DNA of 64,000 bases from Endomychus coccineus (GCA_958510875.1 OY294068.1:191914315-191978314), one strand, 5' to 3'. Shown: positions 34,985-46,775, counted from the first letter of the stretch. Translations and numbers: made by a program. Notes: generated by a model not told the origin, from the letters alone.

Positions 34985-35620
34985 ACATTGGATTACCACG
35001 ACGCTTCATCCTTACGGGTTTTTTGCAGAATATTCATGATATTTTTATTTTTATTGAAATCAAAACAACAAGATTCTATCAACAACCGCATACATAAAGA
35101 GTATGTGGTTGTTGATGGAATACGATATCGGTCAAATGACAAAATCGCCAATTTTTGTAGAAGCAGATGATAGCCCTTTTCAGGAACTTTGTCATCACAT
35201 TTTCGAACAGTTGCTGCCCAATATCGCGAATAACTTCCGTAATATTGTCTTTGTTGGAACATAACATTTAGAGTACACCTTATATTTAGCGTAGTCCGAA
35301 AGAAAAAATATATAGGTGCCAAATCGTACGATCTAGGCGACCAATAGAAATTTCCAAATCAAGAAATTATCCGACCTACATCTCTAATACTCAATCAACA
35401 AATGTAGATCGTAGTCTCTGAATGCTGTGCAGGCTAGTTCTTGTTATGCTTAATTGCTGTGAACGTCTTGGAAGTGGCATTCCTGGATCTTCAGCAACAC
35501 CTTCGGCTCTAGGACCAATATTTTCAGCCAAACTGGCTGCAGGAATTGGCTGTAACTTGGTCTAGAAGTTCAAATATAGGGATAAATGTATTCACTGCAC
35601 TCGAAAAGTAGGAACTTTGC
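34985..35620 (-). mobile_element. Mariner-like transposase C-terminal fragment
   Basis: The minus strand reads WSPRSYDLAPIYFFFR (third catalytic Asp, about 35290-35345), TTLNIRCTLNVMFQQRQYYG, SYSRYWAATVRKCDDKVPEK, then a degraded tail to 34993. Sequence up to about 35600 appears to be further upstream transposase, heavily decayed. Overlapping frames in other phases are shadows. Confidence 0.7.
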
Positions 35621-36180
35621 GAACTGTCTGCAAAATTTTCACCACTCTTCTAGTGCATTTTCATAATGTTAATGCGTTCTGTAAGAATATATCAAACGAA
35701 TTTCATCAATCGCGTCGTTTTGACTATCGCAATCTGTGGAAAATCAAATGTCTTATTTGAACTCCTATTTGCATACAACATTGTGATAATTGTCTGTCTT
35801 CGCAGTTCCCATCTCTACGTAAACTTATGATTCTTTTCATACAACTATATGTTAATACACATATGATGATGTTGATTGGGAATTGTATTCGATGCGAGGT
35901 AACGATACAAACCCATACCAAAGATATAGATACTACGGTAACAATACTGTTAAATAAAGCAGGGCATGGGATAATTGTGTATGCCTAGTCATTACAAGAA
36001 GTAAACAAGCTGAGAAAATGATGAACTCAACATACTACACATAGATTAAATTTAATCAAAGTGGTGTCACCAACTTTTCACAGTCGTTTTTGGATTCGTT
36101 AGAACAAGGTATGCTCGAAATCATTGAGACTGGGGTAATGTCTGAAATTTCGTATTTACAGTGTATGGTCACTTACTAGA
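35621..36180. other. No gene recognised
   Basis: AT-rich. Nothing assignable. Confidence 0.35.
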
Positions 36181-36184
36181 GCAA

Positions 36185-36955
36185 AGTAAAAAGTCCCTGA
36201 AAAACTGAAACAAAATGATTTATTTGGTCAAGACTATTTTATTTCTCAACATAATCTCCTTGTAGGCCCGATACACTTGGCCCAACGTTTTTATAATTTT
36301 TCGATGCGTTCCATCACAGCGTGGCCAAATCTAGAGAATATGGTGGATGACGAACCCATTCGTAGCGTAATTCATCCAATTCTGCCATTGCGACAGCGAA
36401 TCTATGAGCCGGTGCATTGTCCTGTTGGAAGAGCACTTTTTTCTTTGCCAAATGGTGCCGCTTTTGGCTCAAATTGGCGTGGAATCGATCCAACAGCTCT
36501 GCATAATATACGCCGATGATCGTTTTCCCCTTTTCAAGGTAATAAACCCATTTTGAACTTTTTCGGCTTCGATTCGGCATGATAAGTCCACTATTTCGGC
36601 TGTTCTTTGGTCTCTGGTGTATTGTCATGGATCCATGTTTCGTCCACGTTTACGAAACGGTGCAAAAATTCCTTCTTATCGCGCCCGAACATCGCCAAAC
36701 ACTCCTTTGAAATTGTCACACTGTCGCGCTTGTTGTCACCAGATGCGACACCCATCTGGCATATAGCTTTCTCATATTCAAAAATTTATGCGAACTGTTC
36801 TGTACCCGTTCGGTTGAGATGCCCATAGCCTCAGCAATCTCGTGGACTTCAACTCGCCGATCGTCCAATATCATACCATGGATTTTATCCACGATTTTTG
36901 TCGTTATAACCTCAATTGGACGACCAGAACGTTGGGCGCCCCTTGGTGGTCATAC
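36185..36955 (-). mobile_element. Mariner (MLE) relic
   Basis: On the minus strand from 36955: QRSGRPIEVITTKIVDKIHG, DDRRVEVHEIAEAMGISTER, TWTKHGSMTIHQRPK, EKGKTIIGVYYAELLDRF, KKKVLFQQDNAPAHRFAVAM (second catalytic Asp) and RHPPYSLDLATL. The third acidic residue sits in a PYSLDLA block, as in DD34D mariners. Frameshifts separate the parts, so it is dead. The left end at about 36180 resembles a mariner terminus (AAAGTAAAAAGTCCCTGAAA). Confidence 0.88.
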
Positions 36956-36959
36956 TACA

Positions 36960-37420
36960 ACAACGAAAATCAGTAAAAAGATTACTGAAAAAATAATTAG
37001 AAATAAACTCATATATTTTCTAAATCTAGAGAGTGAAAACCTGATATCACAATCCCAATATGTGTTTCTAGAAAATAAAAGAAGCACAAATCTCTTGATT
37101 ATAGTAAGCCGTTGGCTGAAATTTTCCTTGACCTTGCCAATGCTCCTTACATAGTGAGCCACTCAATAGCATTAGGTGAACTAGAAGTTATTGGTATAAG
37201 AGTTATTTGCAATGATTCAAAACATACTTAGAGAACCGCGAACAAAGAATAAAAAACAATTAGACCTCAGTTCTTTTGAAATATCTATTTAGGGAGTGTC
37301 ACAAGGTACAGTATAAGGTCCCATAATCTTTTTAGTTTATCTTAAGGATCGACTCTAAATGCTATATAATACTATACAGATGATACTGTATTGTTCTTCA
37401 ATGCAAACAACGGTGACGTA
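36960..37420 (+). mobile_element. Non-LTR reverse transcriptase relic
   Basis: + strand: KKITEKIIRNKLIYFLNLES, ENLISQSQYVFLENKRSTNL (the Q-F/YGF-RK-RST block of non-LTR RTs). Further right are a degraded GVSQGTV-GPIIFLVYLKD block (about 37295-37345) and an ADDT-like stretch. Related by motif to 8198-8420. Many stops. Confidence 0.72.
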
Positions 37421-38260
37421 TTAAAACAAAATATTGAACTAGTTTTGCATCATATACATCTAGTTTACCTCATTATAAGCATATTACACCTAATAATCTA
37501 CAAGACATGGATCAATCTAGCAGAAAACACTCTTGAAGTGGCAAACAGTATCAGTATTTTTTTCATTATTATAATGTAAGAACAATATGTATATTGATTG
37601 TAAATTTGCACACAAATTGATTAATTATAACTTTTGTAAAAATTGTTTTTTCTGTTTTTTTTTATGATCAATGTTACATTTCATGTGTTTGTTCTTCATG
37701 TTTTTTTGGAATTCTAGTACTAGTACTAGAATTTTAACACTGGAAGAATTGCTTGAATGCGGCATTTCGGATGTGGTGATAATTAAACGTGATTAGAAAA
37801 ATTCCATCGAAGGATATTGTAAATAAGGAGCGGTTTTATGATGAGAAATTTAAGTATCTGGAACAAATTAAATTTCCATAAATTTATATTTTCCTATTGA
37901 CCTGTGGGAAATAACGTGTTGCTGTAACCTTAGTTTTAACATGTTATTGATATAATATGTTAAATTATTGATTCATCTTGTAGCCGTTGATATTTACATC
38001 AATATATGTTTCAATTTTTTGTCAACCTCAAGATCAGAAATACAATAAATAATGTTACACAAATTCGATAATCCATTTTTTGACATGATTAGTTCAACTT
38101 TCTATTGATTTAAATAAAAATAACCATGATGAGGACGATGTTCTAATCTTCACAATTTCTCAATATCACATAATCGAAGCAGACATTTAAGTTATAAATA
38201 GAATCTGAATACTAATATTCTCAATTTAATTAATAATGATTCTTGACTCAGGTATCAATT
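37421..38260. other. No gene recognised
   Basis: AT-rich. No open frame with a known domain. Confidence 0.35.
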
Positions 38261-38263
38261 ATA

Positions 38264-38890
38264 CAGGGTGTATCTAAATAACACCGAAAAAATTAAAGGG
38301 GTGATTCTGTGATGAAAATTAATGTGAGTGTTTGGTATAAAATTTTTTGAAAGAACCCTCCCCGGAAAAGTTACACCCCTTCGAAAATTTAAAAAAAAAA
38401 TGGTTTTTCTTTTTCATTTTCCCTGTATATCAAGCTAAAGACACGAAACTTGGTAAACATTATCTGTCAATAAGAGTACACTTTTTGAAATTTTTTCAAC
38501 CCTGAAGTATGCTTAGAAGGGGTTGATTATTTCAATCCCTAAGATATTTTTTCTTACAACTTTTTTTTAGATGAAAATTTTTTCTTTAAAAAAGTATGAC
38601 TGAAAAGCCCAATTCATTGACTAACTTTTTTAACTCCACAAGTTTTTTCTAAAACTTGAGCATTTATGAGAAAAAAATAAATAAGCTCATGTAAAATAGC
38701 ATTTTATTAAACAACAGCCAACCAAATTATGATTATGATTATGAGACTTCTACAACTAAAAACAAAAGTGAACAAACAATGAACAAAAACCTGTCGAATA
38801 TTGACAATACAATTATAATAAATGTTGAAAATGACCGCCTTCAGCATCAATACAAGCATCTAGCCTTTTCCTCATAGAATTGCGTATACG
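38264..38890 (-). mobile_element. Decayed mariner-like element end and flank
   Basis: Starts TATACAGGGTGTATCTAAAT at about 38264, a transposon-terminus-like sequence. 38815-38885 on the minus strand reads NSMRKRLDACIDAEGGHFQH, the conserved C-terminus of a mariner-like transposase. The rest is a typical AT-rich 3' region. The element is cut at about 38890 by non-LTR sequence. Confidence 0.6.
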
Positions 38891-38894
38891 ATGA

Positions 38895-39460
38895 AAATGT
38901 AGATTATGAGGAGCTGCTGGGATGTAAAGTAGTTCTTGGCACGAAATAGAAAACCAAGTTTTTGTGAAGCTGTTTTCGCAATGGACCTCACATGATCGTC
39001 CATGACAGGGTGCTGTTGGTTGTGATCGCGAATATGGTTGTGGAAGACTTCAAATGAATAGTTGTACCGGACATCATCATATTAGGGATTGTGGAACCCG
39101 CGTTCCTGGAAAGAAGCAAGCTTGAGTTTTGGTTGCGTTAATCTGTTTCCGTCTTGCTCCTCTAGCTTTATTGGATGGTATAGGGGCTCTAGATGAGAAA
39201 GAGGTATGACGTGTACTATCAGTTGCAAAGCTGTGGACGGGACATGTGGTCACTTCCAGCAGATCGTTCATATGGAGAAGAAACAAATTTGGGCCCAAGA
39301 CAGGTCCCTGTGGAACACCAGCGTTGATAGCCATTGCATCGGAGGATACTTCGTCAACCACCACATGGGATGACCTATCTGAGAGAAAACTCGATAGTAG
39401 ACGACAAAATTGAGGCGGCAAACCACATGACGGGAGTTTCCCAAGAAGGCTTTGGTGCCA
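38895..39460 (-). mobile_element. Non-LTR reverse transcriptase fragment
   Basis: Minus 39077-39421: RLLSSFLSDRSSHVVVDEVS, INAGVPQGPVLGPNLFLLHM, NDLLEVTTCPVHSFATDSTR. The expected FADDS catalytic pair reads FATDS, so the first catalytic Asp is lost. Further along, 38895-39060 reads VRSIAKTASQKLGFLFRAKN, the typical post-RT segment. Dead fragment. Confidence 0.85.
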
Positions 39461-39884
39461 GCCTCTAGCTCTCTAGGTATTAGATGAGCTTGATGTTGAT
39501 TGCTTTCTCCACACGATAAGACAACTTGAAAAATTTATGGAAAAACGAGGATATACAGCAATGAACACATTGTTGTGGTTAAAAGAATCCGGAACTAAAT
39601 TTGGAATTGATGTCGAGAAGGTAAAAGTTACAAATCATTGAGCAAAGGCCACAGCAATTTCCAGTCTAGCAAAAAGTGTCATTCAGGAGCAATAAATTAT
39701 TAAGTCACAGTAATTCTCAGTCCATAAAGCCATCACCCTCAAAATATAATTCATTTATAATAACAAAGTTAGGGTCAACATCCGGTACAACCGAAAATGC
39801 CGGCATTCTGAAAATATTTCCATCCAATAGATCTTCTTCCGTTAGGTCAGATCAGTAGTTATCTCTTTCAACAGATACTTCTAA
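39461..39884. other. No gene recognised
   Basis: Contains a short stretch (about 39517-39600) translating as LEKFMEKRGYTAMNTLLWLK without known match, followed by stops. It lies just left of the duplicated cuticle-gene unit. Confidence 0.3.
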
Positions 39885-40689
39885 TGGACGATAAAAAAAT
39901 ATATATAGCATATTAGATACCTAATATACAAATCTAAATTAATGAAAATGGATCGTGCCATATTTCTATATTTGTTGTTCACGTATTGAAAATTTGACGT
40001 AAAAATTTCTCACCAAAGTCTTCCCTCTCTGGTCGAAGTATTTCTTAACAGCTTCCTTTATATGTACATCTATGATGTGATTCTTACAGATATACGATAA
40101 TTGCTACTATTCAAATGTTTAGGAAATAACTGTTGATTTCCCAATTACAATATTGGAAATATATGTTTTTCAAACGTCAAATTCATTGCTAATTCATCTT
40201 CAAGAATCTCTAAGAATTGATGTTCTGATCGAAACGTAGATACCCAGTTGAATGTTCGAATTCAACAGAGATTGTCCATCAATCAAAATTACCTTCTGTC
40301 ACATAGATTCCTGATTATCATTTAAAATATACGTCGTTCTTTGTTGTAAATGACAATAAATTAAGCTTGATAATATATCAAAATTATAACTACTTACAAT
40401 TTCCGTAGTTATTAAGACAATTAATTCAGATTTCATAATATCATATTATGATATTCAGGTCAATTTTGTGACACCTCTCCATGTAACTTTAAAGATCTTT
40501 TAACGTAAGATCGTCCATAGTTGAAGGCCAATTTACGTTTGAGCCGAAATCTCTTAACAATATAACATTAAAGGTGTCTCGATTCGAATAAACGCATTGT
40601 GAAATGATCGTATCCATTTCTTTCAGTATGTGTGTAGACTAGTTTCAGTGGTATAGTACGTCATAAAAAAATTGCCGATCGACCCTCCT

Positions 40690-40735
40690 ACTTTAGTATA
40701 TATAGTTCTTGGTTCGACGGTTAAGGTATCACATA
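40690..40735 (+). promoter_or_regulatory. Core promoter of secreted-protein gene 1
   Basis: TATATATA at 40697-40704 lies 75 nt upstream of the start codon, within a block (CTCCTACTTTAGTATATATA and TTCTTGGTTCGAC) conserved in the other copy. Transcription would start about 30 nt downstream, near 40728. A strong TATA box suits an abundantly, stage-specifically expressed structural gene. Confidence 0.7.
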
Positions 40736-40778
40736 TCATCTGTATTTCTAACAGTTCAGTTAACAACCCTTCATCAAT

Positions 40779-43149
40779 ATGAAATTCATGGTAAGTACGA
40801 TTACTTGAATTTCTTTTTTTCAAAGTTTGCTTTGGCTGTAAAAAATTACAATGTTCACTGAAAATATGCAATTCATATATGAAATTTATTATTCAAGATA
40901 TTTGTCAATTGCAACCATTGAAAAAACATTTTGCACCAACAAATATATGAATTTTATAGAAATACAATAATTAAGAGAATCGAAAATAATAGATTTGAAG
41001 ATTTGACATTTGTTTCCCTGTAAATTCATTTTATTATCTCTTCATAATTATGTTTTATGTGTTTGACGTGCTACACAAATATATTTGAAATTGAAATTAG
41101 AATTTGTTTCACAGATCAAACTTTTTTATGAAAATATGTTTAAGACGTGTCTAGAATATTAATCAGGGAAAATTCACTAAGTATACATTAATTATTAATT
41201 ATCTAAATAATATGTTTTTTCAATTCCGCCAAACATTGCATATATTTGAAAAAATATTTTATCATTTTGAATTCCTGAATGAAATTATCAGATACATTAC
41301 ACCGTAGATTTGTATTTATTTCACAATTTATGTTATCTTCTTGAGGAATTTTCAAACAATTGTCTTCACATCAATTAACAATAGTTTCTTGTGAATTCGG
41401 CTTGGTAGATGAACATTCCAAACATTTACAATCGGTTCCAAATCTGGCGAATGGCGAAGCAATGTTTGCTCCTTATCTACCATTTGTGGTAGTTGTTGCT
41501 GTCATTTCATCACCGCTGGTGGATATAATTTAGTAAATTGATGACTTTCAACAAAGTCGAAACCCTATTCTTACAAAAATCTTATAGATAAAGCAATACT
41601 ACTTTTCTCTTAAGGTAGATATTACCAAATGATCCACTTGCTATAATAAATTTGTTGATGGATGCAGATTTTTTCCAAAATTAAATTAGAAATGTTATAA
41701 ACAAACACATTGTTTTCGTCTTCATTCAATTCAATTAAAATAATTAATATAATTGAACACTACATTATATTTGATTTTAATTAAACGATATTATGGCATT
41801 TGAAAAATCTGCCTCCTGAATGGAATAGATTCAAAGGGTTTGGATAATTGTGAAATTTTTTATTACCGAATAAGTATAGATTAGCTTAACCGACAAGCGT
41901 TGATCACTATAATCAAGATGAATGTAGGTGCCTGAAGCACTAGGTACTGAACTAGAATACAAATATTTTTACAAATAATCCACCATAGCATCGAAGTAAT
42001 TAGAAGGATTTGACTTGAGAATATAATATAGTTCATCAATCAGGTTTAATATGTACCAAATGATTAAACAATAATCTTGTGTTGACAAACAATTTTCAAT
42101 TCAATATAGGTGCGAATATATCGCTGCTCAAACGAAGACTCAATATTGCATCTCTCGACTAAATTAGCCTCGCCAATAAGGAGTATCCTTACCTGAGTTT
42201 TAATCAATTTTCTAGCGAAACCTATACCAAAAACCTGAAACTTTTTCGAATCTTTCTGTCAACCATATTACCCTGTAATTCGAAGATAAATAACTTGTGA
42301 ACTCAATATTAATAGTAATGTTTTATATCCACAAATTATGCCAATTTCTAATAAGTTTAAAACTATCTTGCCATCAAAATGTTAATTATTCTATTCTCTC
42401 AAAATGTAATTGTATTATTCTTACAATAAATGAACGAAACAAAGTGATCGTCTATTTTTATAAGTGTAAGGTTTTAATAAATATATGATACTTAACAAAC
42501 TTTTGATTTCTAGGTTTGCGTAGTCGCTATCTTAGCTGTAGTATCAGCTGAAGAGAAGAAAGAAAAACGTGGAATCATCGGAGGTTACGGCTTAGGCTAT
42601 GGAGGTTTAGACCATGGAATTGGACTTTCCGCTCCATTGAGTTTGGGACATGCCAGTTCCTTGAGCTTGGGACATGCCGCTCCATTGAGTTTGGGACATG
42701 CCGGTTCCTTGAGCTTGGGACATGCCGCTCCCTTGAACTTGGGATATGCTGCTCCTCTCAATTTGGGATCATCTTTGTCTTATGGACATGGACTCAATCT
42801 AGGATATTCCGCACCATTGATCTCTTCTCCAATCGTAACCAAAACTATTGCCGCACCAGTTATCACCAAAACTCTCGCTGCTCCTATTTCTTACGGTCAT
42901 GGTCTAGGTCTTGGTGTTAGCAGCTTAGGTCTTGGTGGTCTTGGTGGTCATGGTCTTGGTTACAGCAACTACGGAGTTGGTTTGGGACACAGCAGCTACG
43001 GACTTGGTTTAGGACACAGCAGCTACGGACTTGGTTTAGGACAAAGCAGCTACGGTCTTGGTGGTCTTAGTGGTCTTGGACATGGTTACGCAGTAGCACC
43101 CAGTCTATCTGTTGGTCATGGACTTTCATATGGTTCTCATGGTTGGTAA
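40779..43149 (+). CDS. Secreted Gly/Leu/His-rich repeat protein 1, cuticle-type
   Basis: Exon 1 CDS is 40779-40790 (MKFM), donor ATG|GTAAGT. Exon 2 is 42514-43149 after TTTCTAG, phase 0; 215 residues. The signal peptide is MKFMVCVVAILAVVSA, followed by EEKKEKR with a dibasic site at 22-23 and GIIGGYG. The body has an 8-residue repeat (LSLGHAAP-like, about six units), a Pro/Thr/Lys-containing middle (SAPLISSPIVTKT, AAPVITKTLAAP), then 9-residue GY repeats (SYGLGLGHS, three units) and a YGSHGW end. No chitin-binding R&R domain is seen. Low-complexity GY/GH proteins of this sort are typical insect cuticle or secreted matrix components. AATAAA occurs near 43176 and 43194. The tiny first exon ending inside the signal peptide is characteristic of insect cuticle genes. 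The exact function is unknown. Confidence 0.85.
40791..42513 (+). other. Intron of gene 1, with about 1 kb not present in gene 2
   Basis: The first 0.5 kb and last 0.2 kb align with the intron of gene 2 (789 nt). The middle (about 41310-42310) is extra. It has no recognisable domain or clear target duplication, so insertion here or loss in gene 2 cannot be separated. Confidence 0.6.
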
Positions 43150-43199
43150 ACTGTTCTCAAATGTAAATAACTGTAAATAAATATGTTTCTCCAAAATAA

Positions 43200-43555
43200 A
43201 TTATAAGTTTATAAAATAAGACGTTGAGTTTTTCTGAAGTGTTTTGAATTTATCCTTGATGTCTTCAAAATATGATTATATTATTGCGGACGCAAATACA
43301 TTAAGGCCTAAAAAGTTTTCAACAATTCAAATGCATCTTATAGTGAACTTTTATTTTATTATAATATCGTTCATAAAAAGCAATTTCATATTTCACAATT
43401 GAACCGTTCCCTGCGAAGACGTAAAAACCTAAATATCTCTCACAAATATAGATGACCCGAATGAACAAATCTCAATTGTTTATAAACTACATTGAATTTT
43501 CTGTATAACGCATATCAAAACTAGAAACGTGTTGCCGATTGGAGAATAGATAAAT
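43200..43555. other. Gene 1 downstream sequence
   Basis: To about 43330 this is the end of the duplicated unit; beyond it is unassigned AT-rich DNA. Confidence 0.4.
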
Positions 43556-44010
43556 AGTGTGCTTGGCAAAGTTACACCGTCAATTGCGAGTCGTGTTCAA
43601 AATGCTATGTGGGGTCAAACTAGAAGGAACATTTTAACTCGTTATAAGGAACATTTTGCCCATATAAAGAAAAATAATGTTGAAAAATCAGCGGTAGCCG
43701 AACATATTTTGAATACAGGTCACACCATTTCTCAAGAAAGTTTATCACTTTTAAAACACAGACAAATATCTAGATAATTTAGAAGGGATGGAAATGTATA
43801 AACGAAAAAGCAATTTATTAAATTCGGATTTATCTCCAGCTGAGGGGTAACACATTGTTTACATTATTATCCCTAAATAGTATCTGAACAGGCACTTTTT
43901 GATTCATAATCTAGCTTAAGTTGATGATGGCTACTTGGCAGCCGAAAGGTCCTCAGTACTTTGATAGTATTTTTAGTGGATAAGGGTGATTATTTCTTAT
44001 AGCCAGTGTT
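43556..44010 (+). mobile_element. Penelope-like element 3' fragment (GIY-YIG plus class-B motif)
   Basis: 43559-43777 reads VQNAMWGQTRRNILTRYKEH, FAHIKKNNVEKSAVAEHILN, TGHTI, a GIY-YIG endonuclease C-terminal part as found in Penelope-like elements (Arg of GQTRR and the EH pair present). The catalytic GIY start is missing. About 140 bp after the stop lies a class-B hammerhead-like motif, then the GGATAAGGGTGATTATTTCT tail, which ends the fragment. Confidence 0.8.
43915..43960 (+). ncRNA. Class-B hammerhead-like motif at a Penelope 3' end
   Basis: UUGAUGA (43921-43927; first core base C to U), stem II GGCUAC/GCAGCC with one mismatch, GAAA (43944-43947), a near-palindromic stem III AGG-U-CCU, then a CUC cleavage-type triplet ending at 43954. 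A degraded copy, but it links the class-B motif to a Penelope-like endonuclease. Confidence 0.5.
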
Positions 44011-44264
44011 ATAATATTTCCACAATGTGAACTCTTTTATAGTTTATTGTTACTCTTCACAAATCATTTAATTTGGTTACTGATTTCTAAATAATTGTTT
44101 CACTTTCTATAAGATACTTTTCGCATTTGTGTAAAAATAATGAAATGATGAGAAGCGATAAGAGGCTTATATCAAGAAGCAACAGCAAAAATCAAGATGG
44201 GACAACGAGTGTCAACGGGCTTCACAATCAGTAAAGGGCTTAAATAAGGCTGCTGCCAATCTAT

Positions 44265-45894
44265 TGTTATATAAAAACTCTTCACTGAGTTTTTATTTTG
44301 ATTTAATTTTTTTTAAATTAATGAAATAATATTACTTTTAATTCTACCGGCTAGCTTTCCCTTATTTATTTTTAATTTATTTAGAATTGAATAATGAACT
44401 TTTACCTTTTTATTTTTATATTGAATTATATATGGAATTAAACACAATGTTCTTTGAATGTTAAAACTTTTAATATTTAAATTTCCATGACTCTAATTTA
44501 TCTCGGGTAGTATCAATTTTTACAATGTTATGTTCAAATAGATCTATGATCTAACCTCAAAATTATTTACTATTTATCTTTGTTTACAAAGTTATAATCT
44601 ACAATCTTTCTTTCAGATTTACAGACAGATAATAATACAATGGAGAAATAATAAATAAACTTACGTTTAGTTTATATCCAAGAATATGTTTTAAAATGTA
44701 GGCAATGTTCAATTGGCTTGATCTTCTTATTAATTTGGTAATTCACTTTAACCGTACACAATTTCTCTGCTATACACTATAAACACAGGTAAACTATGGT
44801 TACTTCTTTTGAAATCAGGAACTGTTGAAAATTGTTAACTTAGTTTTATTCCTTTTATTAAAGATATATAAAACTCTTCAATGATGGATTGGAACTTTAT
44901 CGAAGGCTGGCTATCGTTCGATGTTACCTATGAATTGTAGGTTATTGTAACCTTTAAACTTTGTTCGGAGACTTGGAACACTACTTGACTTGTTGAAATT
45001 ATTTACTAACTTCGGTTACTTTGAACTTCTCGAAGATTGGAACATTTGGGTTCACCGATGTTTATCCAATAAACTAAGGTTATGGAAAATCTTATGAGTT
45101 ACAGGAGTACCTTGACTCTTCAGATGTTGATTGCTAACTAACTTGGCTTGTCTTCAGATGCCTTTTATAGGCCTTTAAAACCGACGCTACTTGATGTCAT
45201 ATTCAACCTATGAGGTGCTTTCTTTACCTATCAAGAATGCTTTGATGATTGTTGCAAACTGACATAAGTATTACATTGTTACTCGTCTGACGTTTATAAA
45301 ATCGCCTCGACCAATCAGAATTTAGTATTCTATAAATTTTGAATTATTGGAGATTTTCAACTTATTTTGAATGATGATGATTCCTTATTTTTAAATTAAT
45401 ATTGCCTACATTTTTCCACACACTTTGGTATAAGATAACCTATGATTAGGTTATTATTAATATGATTATTCCAATAATTATTATAAATTTGACAGTTGTC
45501 ATTCTTAAAAACTAATACATAATATAATATATCAATAACATTTCTTTAACATTATATAACTCAAATTTACTAATCCTAACTTATATCTATAACATTTTTC
45601 AATAATTTGTGCTATCTCATGATAGTTTTTGTAATCATTTCAATTATGATTTCTGCCTTCGTAACACTGTACGTTTATTCACTTTCACTGAAGTTCTTGT
45701 TTTACACTTCTATTCTAATTACATTGTTGTTTATTATGTTTTACATTGTTTATTATATTATACTAACTATTATTTAACTTTTAATATTGTTTTTAATTCC
45801 ATATAATATCTTTTTATTAATCATTTCTGATTTTCAATTTTCGGTAAGTTCTAATTTTTATCATTCTTATTGTTTAGGAAATGAAATCATAACA
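44265..45894. mobile_element. Candidate solo LTR, about 1.63 kb
   Basis: Starts TGTTAT and ends ATAACA (6-bp inverted ends, TG...CA). It is flanked by CTAT (44261-44264) and CTAC (45895-45898), a possible 4-bp target duplication with one mismatch. Collinear with 62415-64000 in the same orientation (CCGGCTAGCTTT near 44348, ATGGAATTAAACACAATGTT near 44440, GGTATAAGATAACCTATGAT near 45428). There is no coding capacity. Gypsy-like by target length; inference only. Confidence 0.5.
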
Positions 45895-45899
45895 CTACG

Positions 45900-46190
45900 A
45901 TTTTGTTCAAAATTTACCTAGAAGAAGCACAGTGGAAAAGGAAATGCAAAAACATGGGAATACCCATAAATGATAACATCATATACACACTATGCTTCGC
46001 AGACCATCAAATAGTAATGGCACAAGATAAGCACGATATTGAATACATGACCAGAAAGCTCATAGAACAATACCTACAGCAAATGGGGCCTGGAAGTCAA
46101 TATACAGAAAACGGCGTACATGTGTGTGGGAGGACAACAAGAGGGCCTCGTGCTAGAAGATGGTAAAATCGTATAGACAAGCTTTTCGTG
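45900..46190 (+). mobile_element. Non-LTR reverse transcriptase fragment (RTE/CR1-like)
   Basis: + strand: EEAQWKRKCKNMGIPINDN, IIYTLCFADHQIVMAQDKHD, IEYMTRKLIEQY, then a frameshift into GLEVNIQKTAYMCVGGQQEG. FADD reads FADH, so a catalytic Asp is lost. Located directly right of the LTR-like repeat. Confidence 0.8.
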
Positions 46191-46775
46191 ACATATATCC
46201 AGACAGACAGCTTGGCGGATTCATAAATTGCTTAAAATTCGATGAAAAATACTATTATTTCTTTCACTATCTTTACACAAATAAATAATATTCAAATTAA
46301 TAATGATTTTAAGAAAACGCTACAAAAACAAATTTTCCGTTTCTGGGAACCGAACCCGAGTCTACTCAGTGGGAGACCGGTATCTTAGCTCCTAGACCAC
46401 TTCGCCATTGTTTATAAATTGTTAAAGAACGGTGTGAATTTAAGTTACTTCAACAATTGCCCTTCAGTAAAGGGTGTGTTTATTACACGATTTCCCTGAA
46501 AAACAAAAATGTTCGTTACCGAATATCAAACGCTTTTTTATCAAAATTTAAATATGATAGGACCTTTAGTTTTTGAGTTATTGTGTAGACAAGCTTCTCG
46601 TGACATAAATCCAGACAGATAGCTTGACGGATTTTTAAGTTGCTTAAAATTCGATGAAAAATACTATGGTGCAGGAATTTTTCTTCTACAACTTCTTTTA
46701 ACGATTTTACTCTGAACACCTTGTTGCGAAGAGTATAATATAATAGAATACTACATTTACTCAAGAGCAGTTCAA
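46190..46775 (-). mobile_element. Composite tRNA-like element, minus copy
   Basis: Box B on the minus strand is GGTTCGGTTCC (46346-46356); the tRNA-like head with TGGTCTAGGAGCTAAG lies at 46338-46410. The 46440-46775 part matches 22.77-23.1 kb inverted and begins (minus) near CTCTTCGCAACAAGG (about 46736). The block GACAAGCTTYTCGTGACATA, then CCAGACAGAYAGCTTG occurs twice (about 46177 and 46588), so part of the 5' region is duplicated on the other side of the tRNA-like head. Confidence 0.68.

Larger units (their letters stand above)
39885..43330 (+). repeat. Segmental duplication unit, copy 1
   Basis: Similarity to 47565-50115 begins at ACGATAAAAAAAT (about 39881 and 47568). It continues through about 0.9 kb of 5' flank, the exon 1, intron and exon 2 of the secreted-protein gene, and ends after the 3' UTR at ATTAAGGCCTAAAAAGTTTT (about 43298 and 50098). 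Copy 1 is longer mainly because of extra DNA in the intron (about 41310-42310). Confidence 0.85.

Noticed and set aside
34993..35322. 109-codon host gene on minus
   Set aside because: It contains a mariner-like third-Asp block and lacks an own start; it is a transposase fragment.
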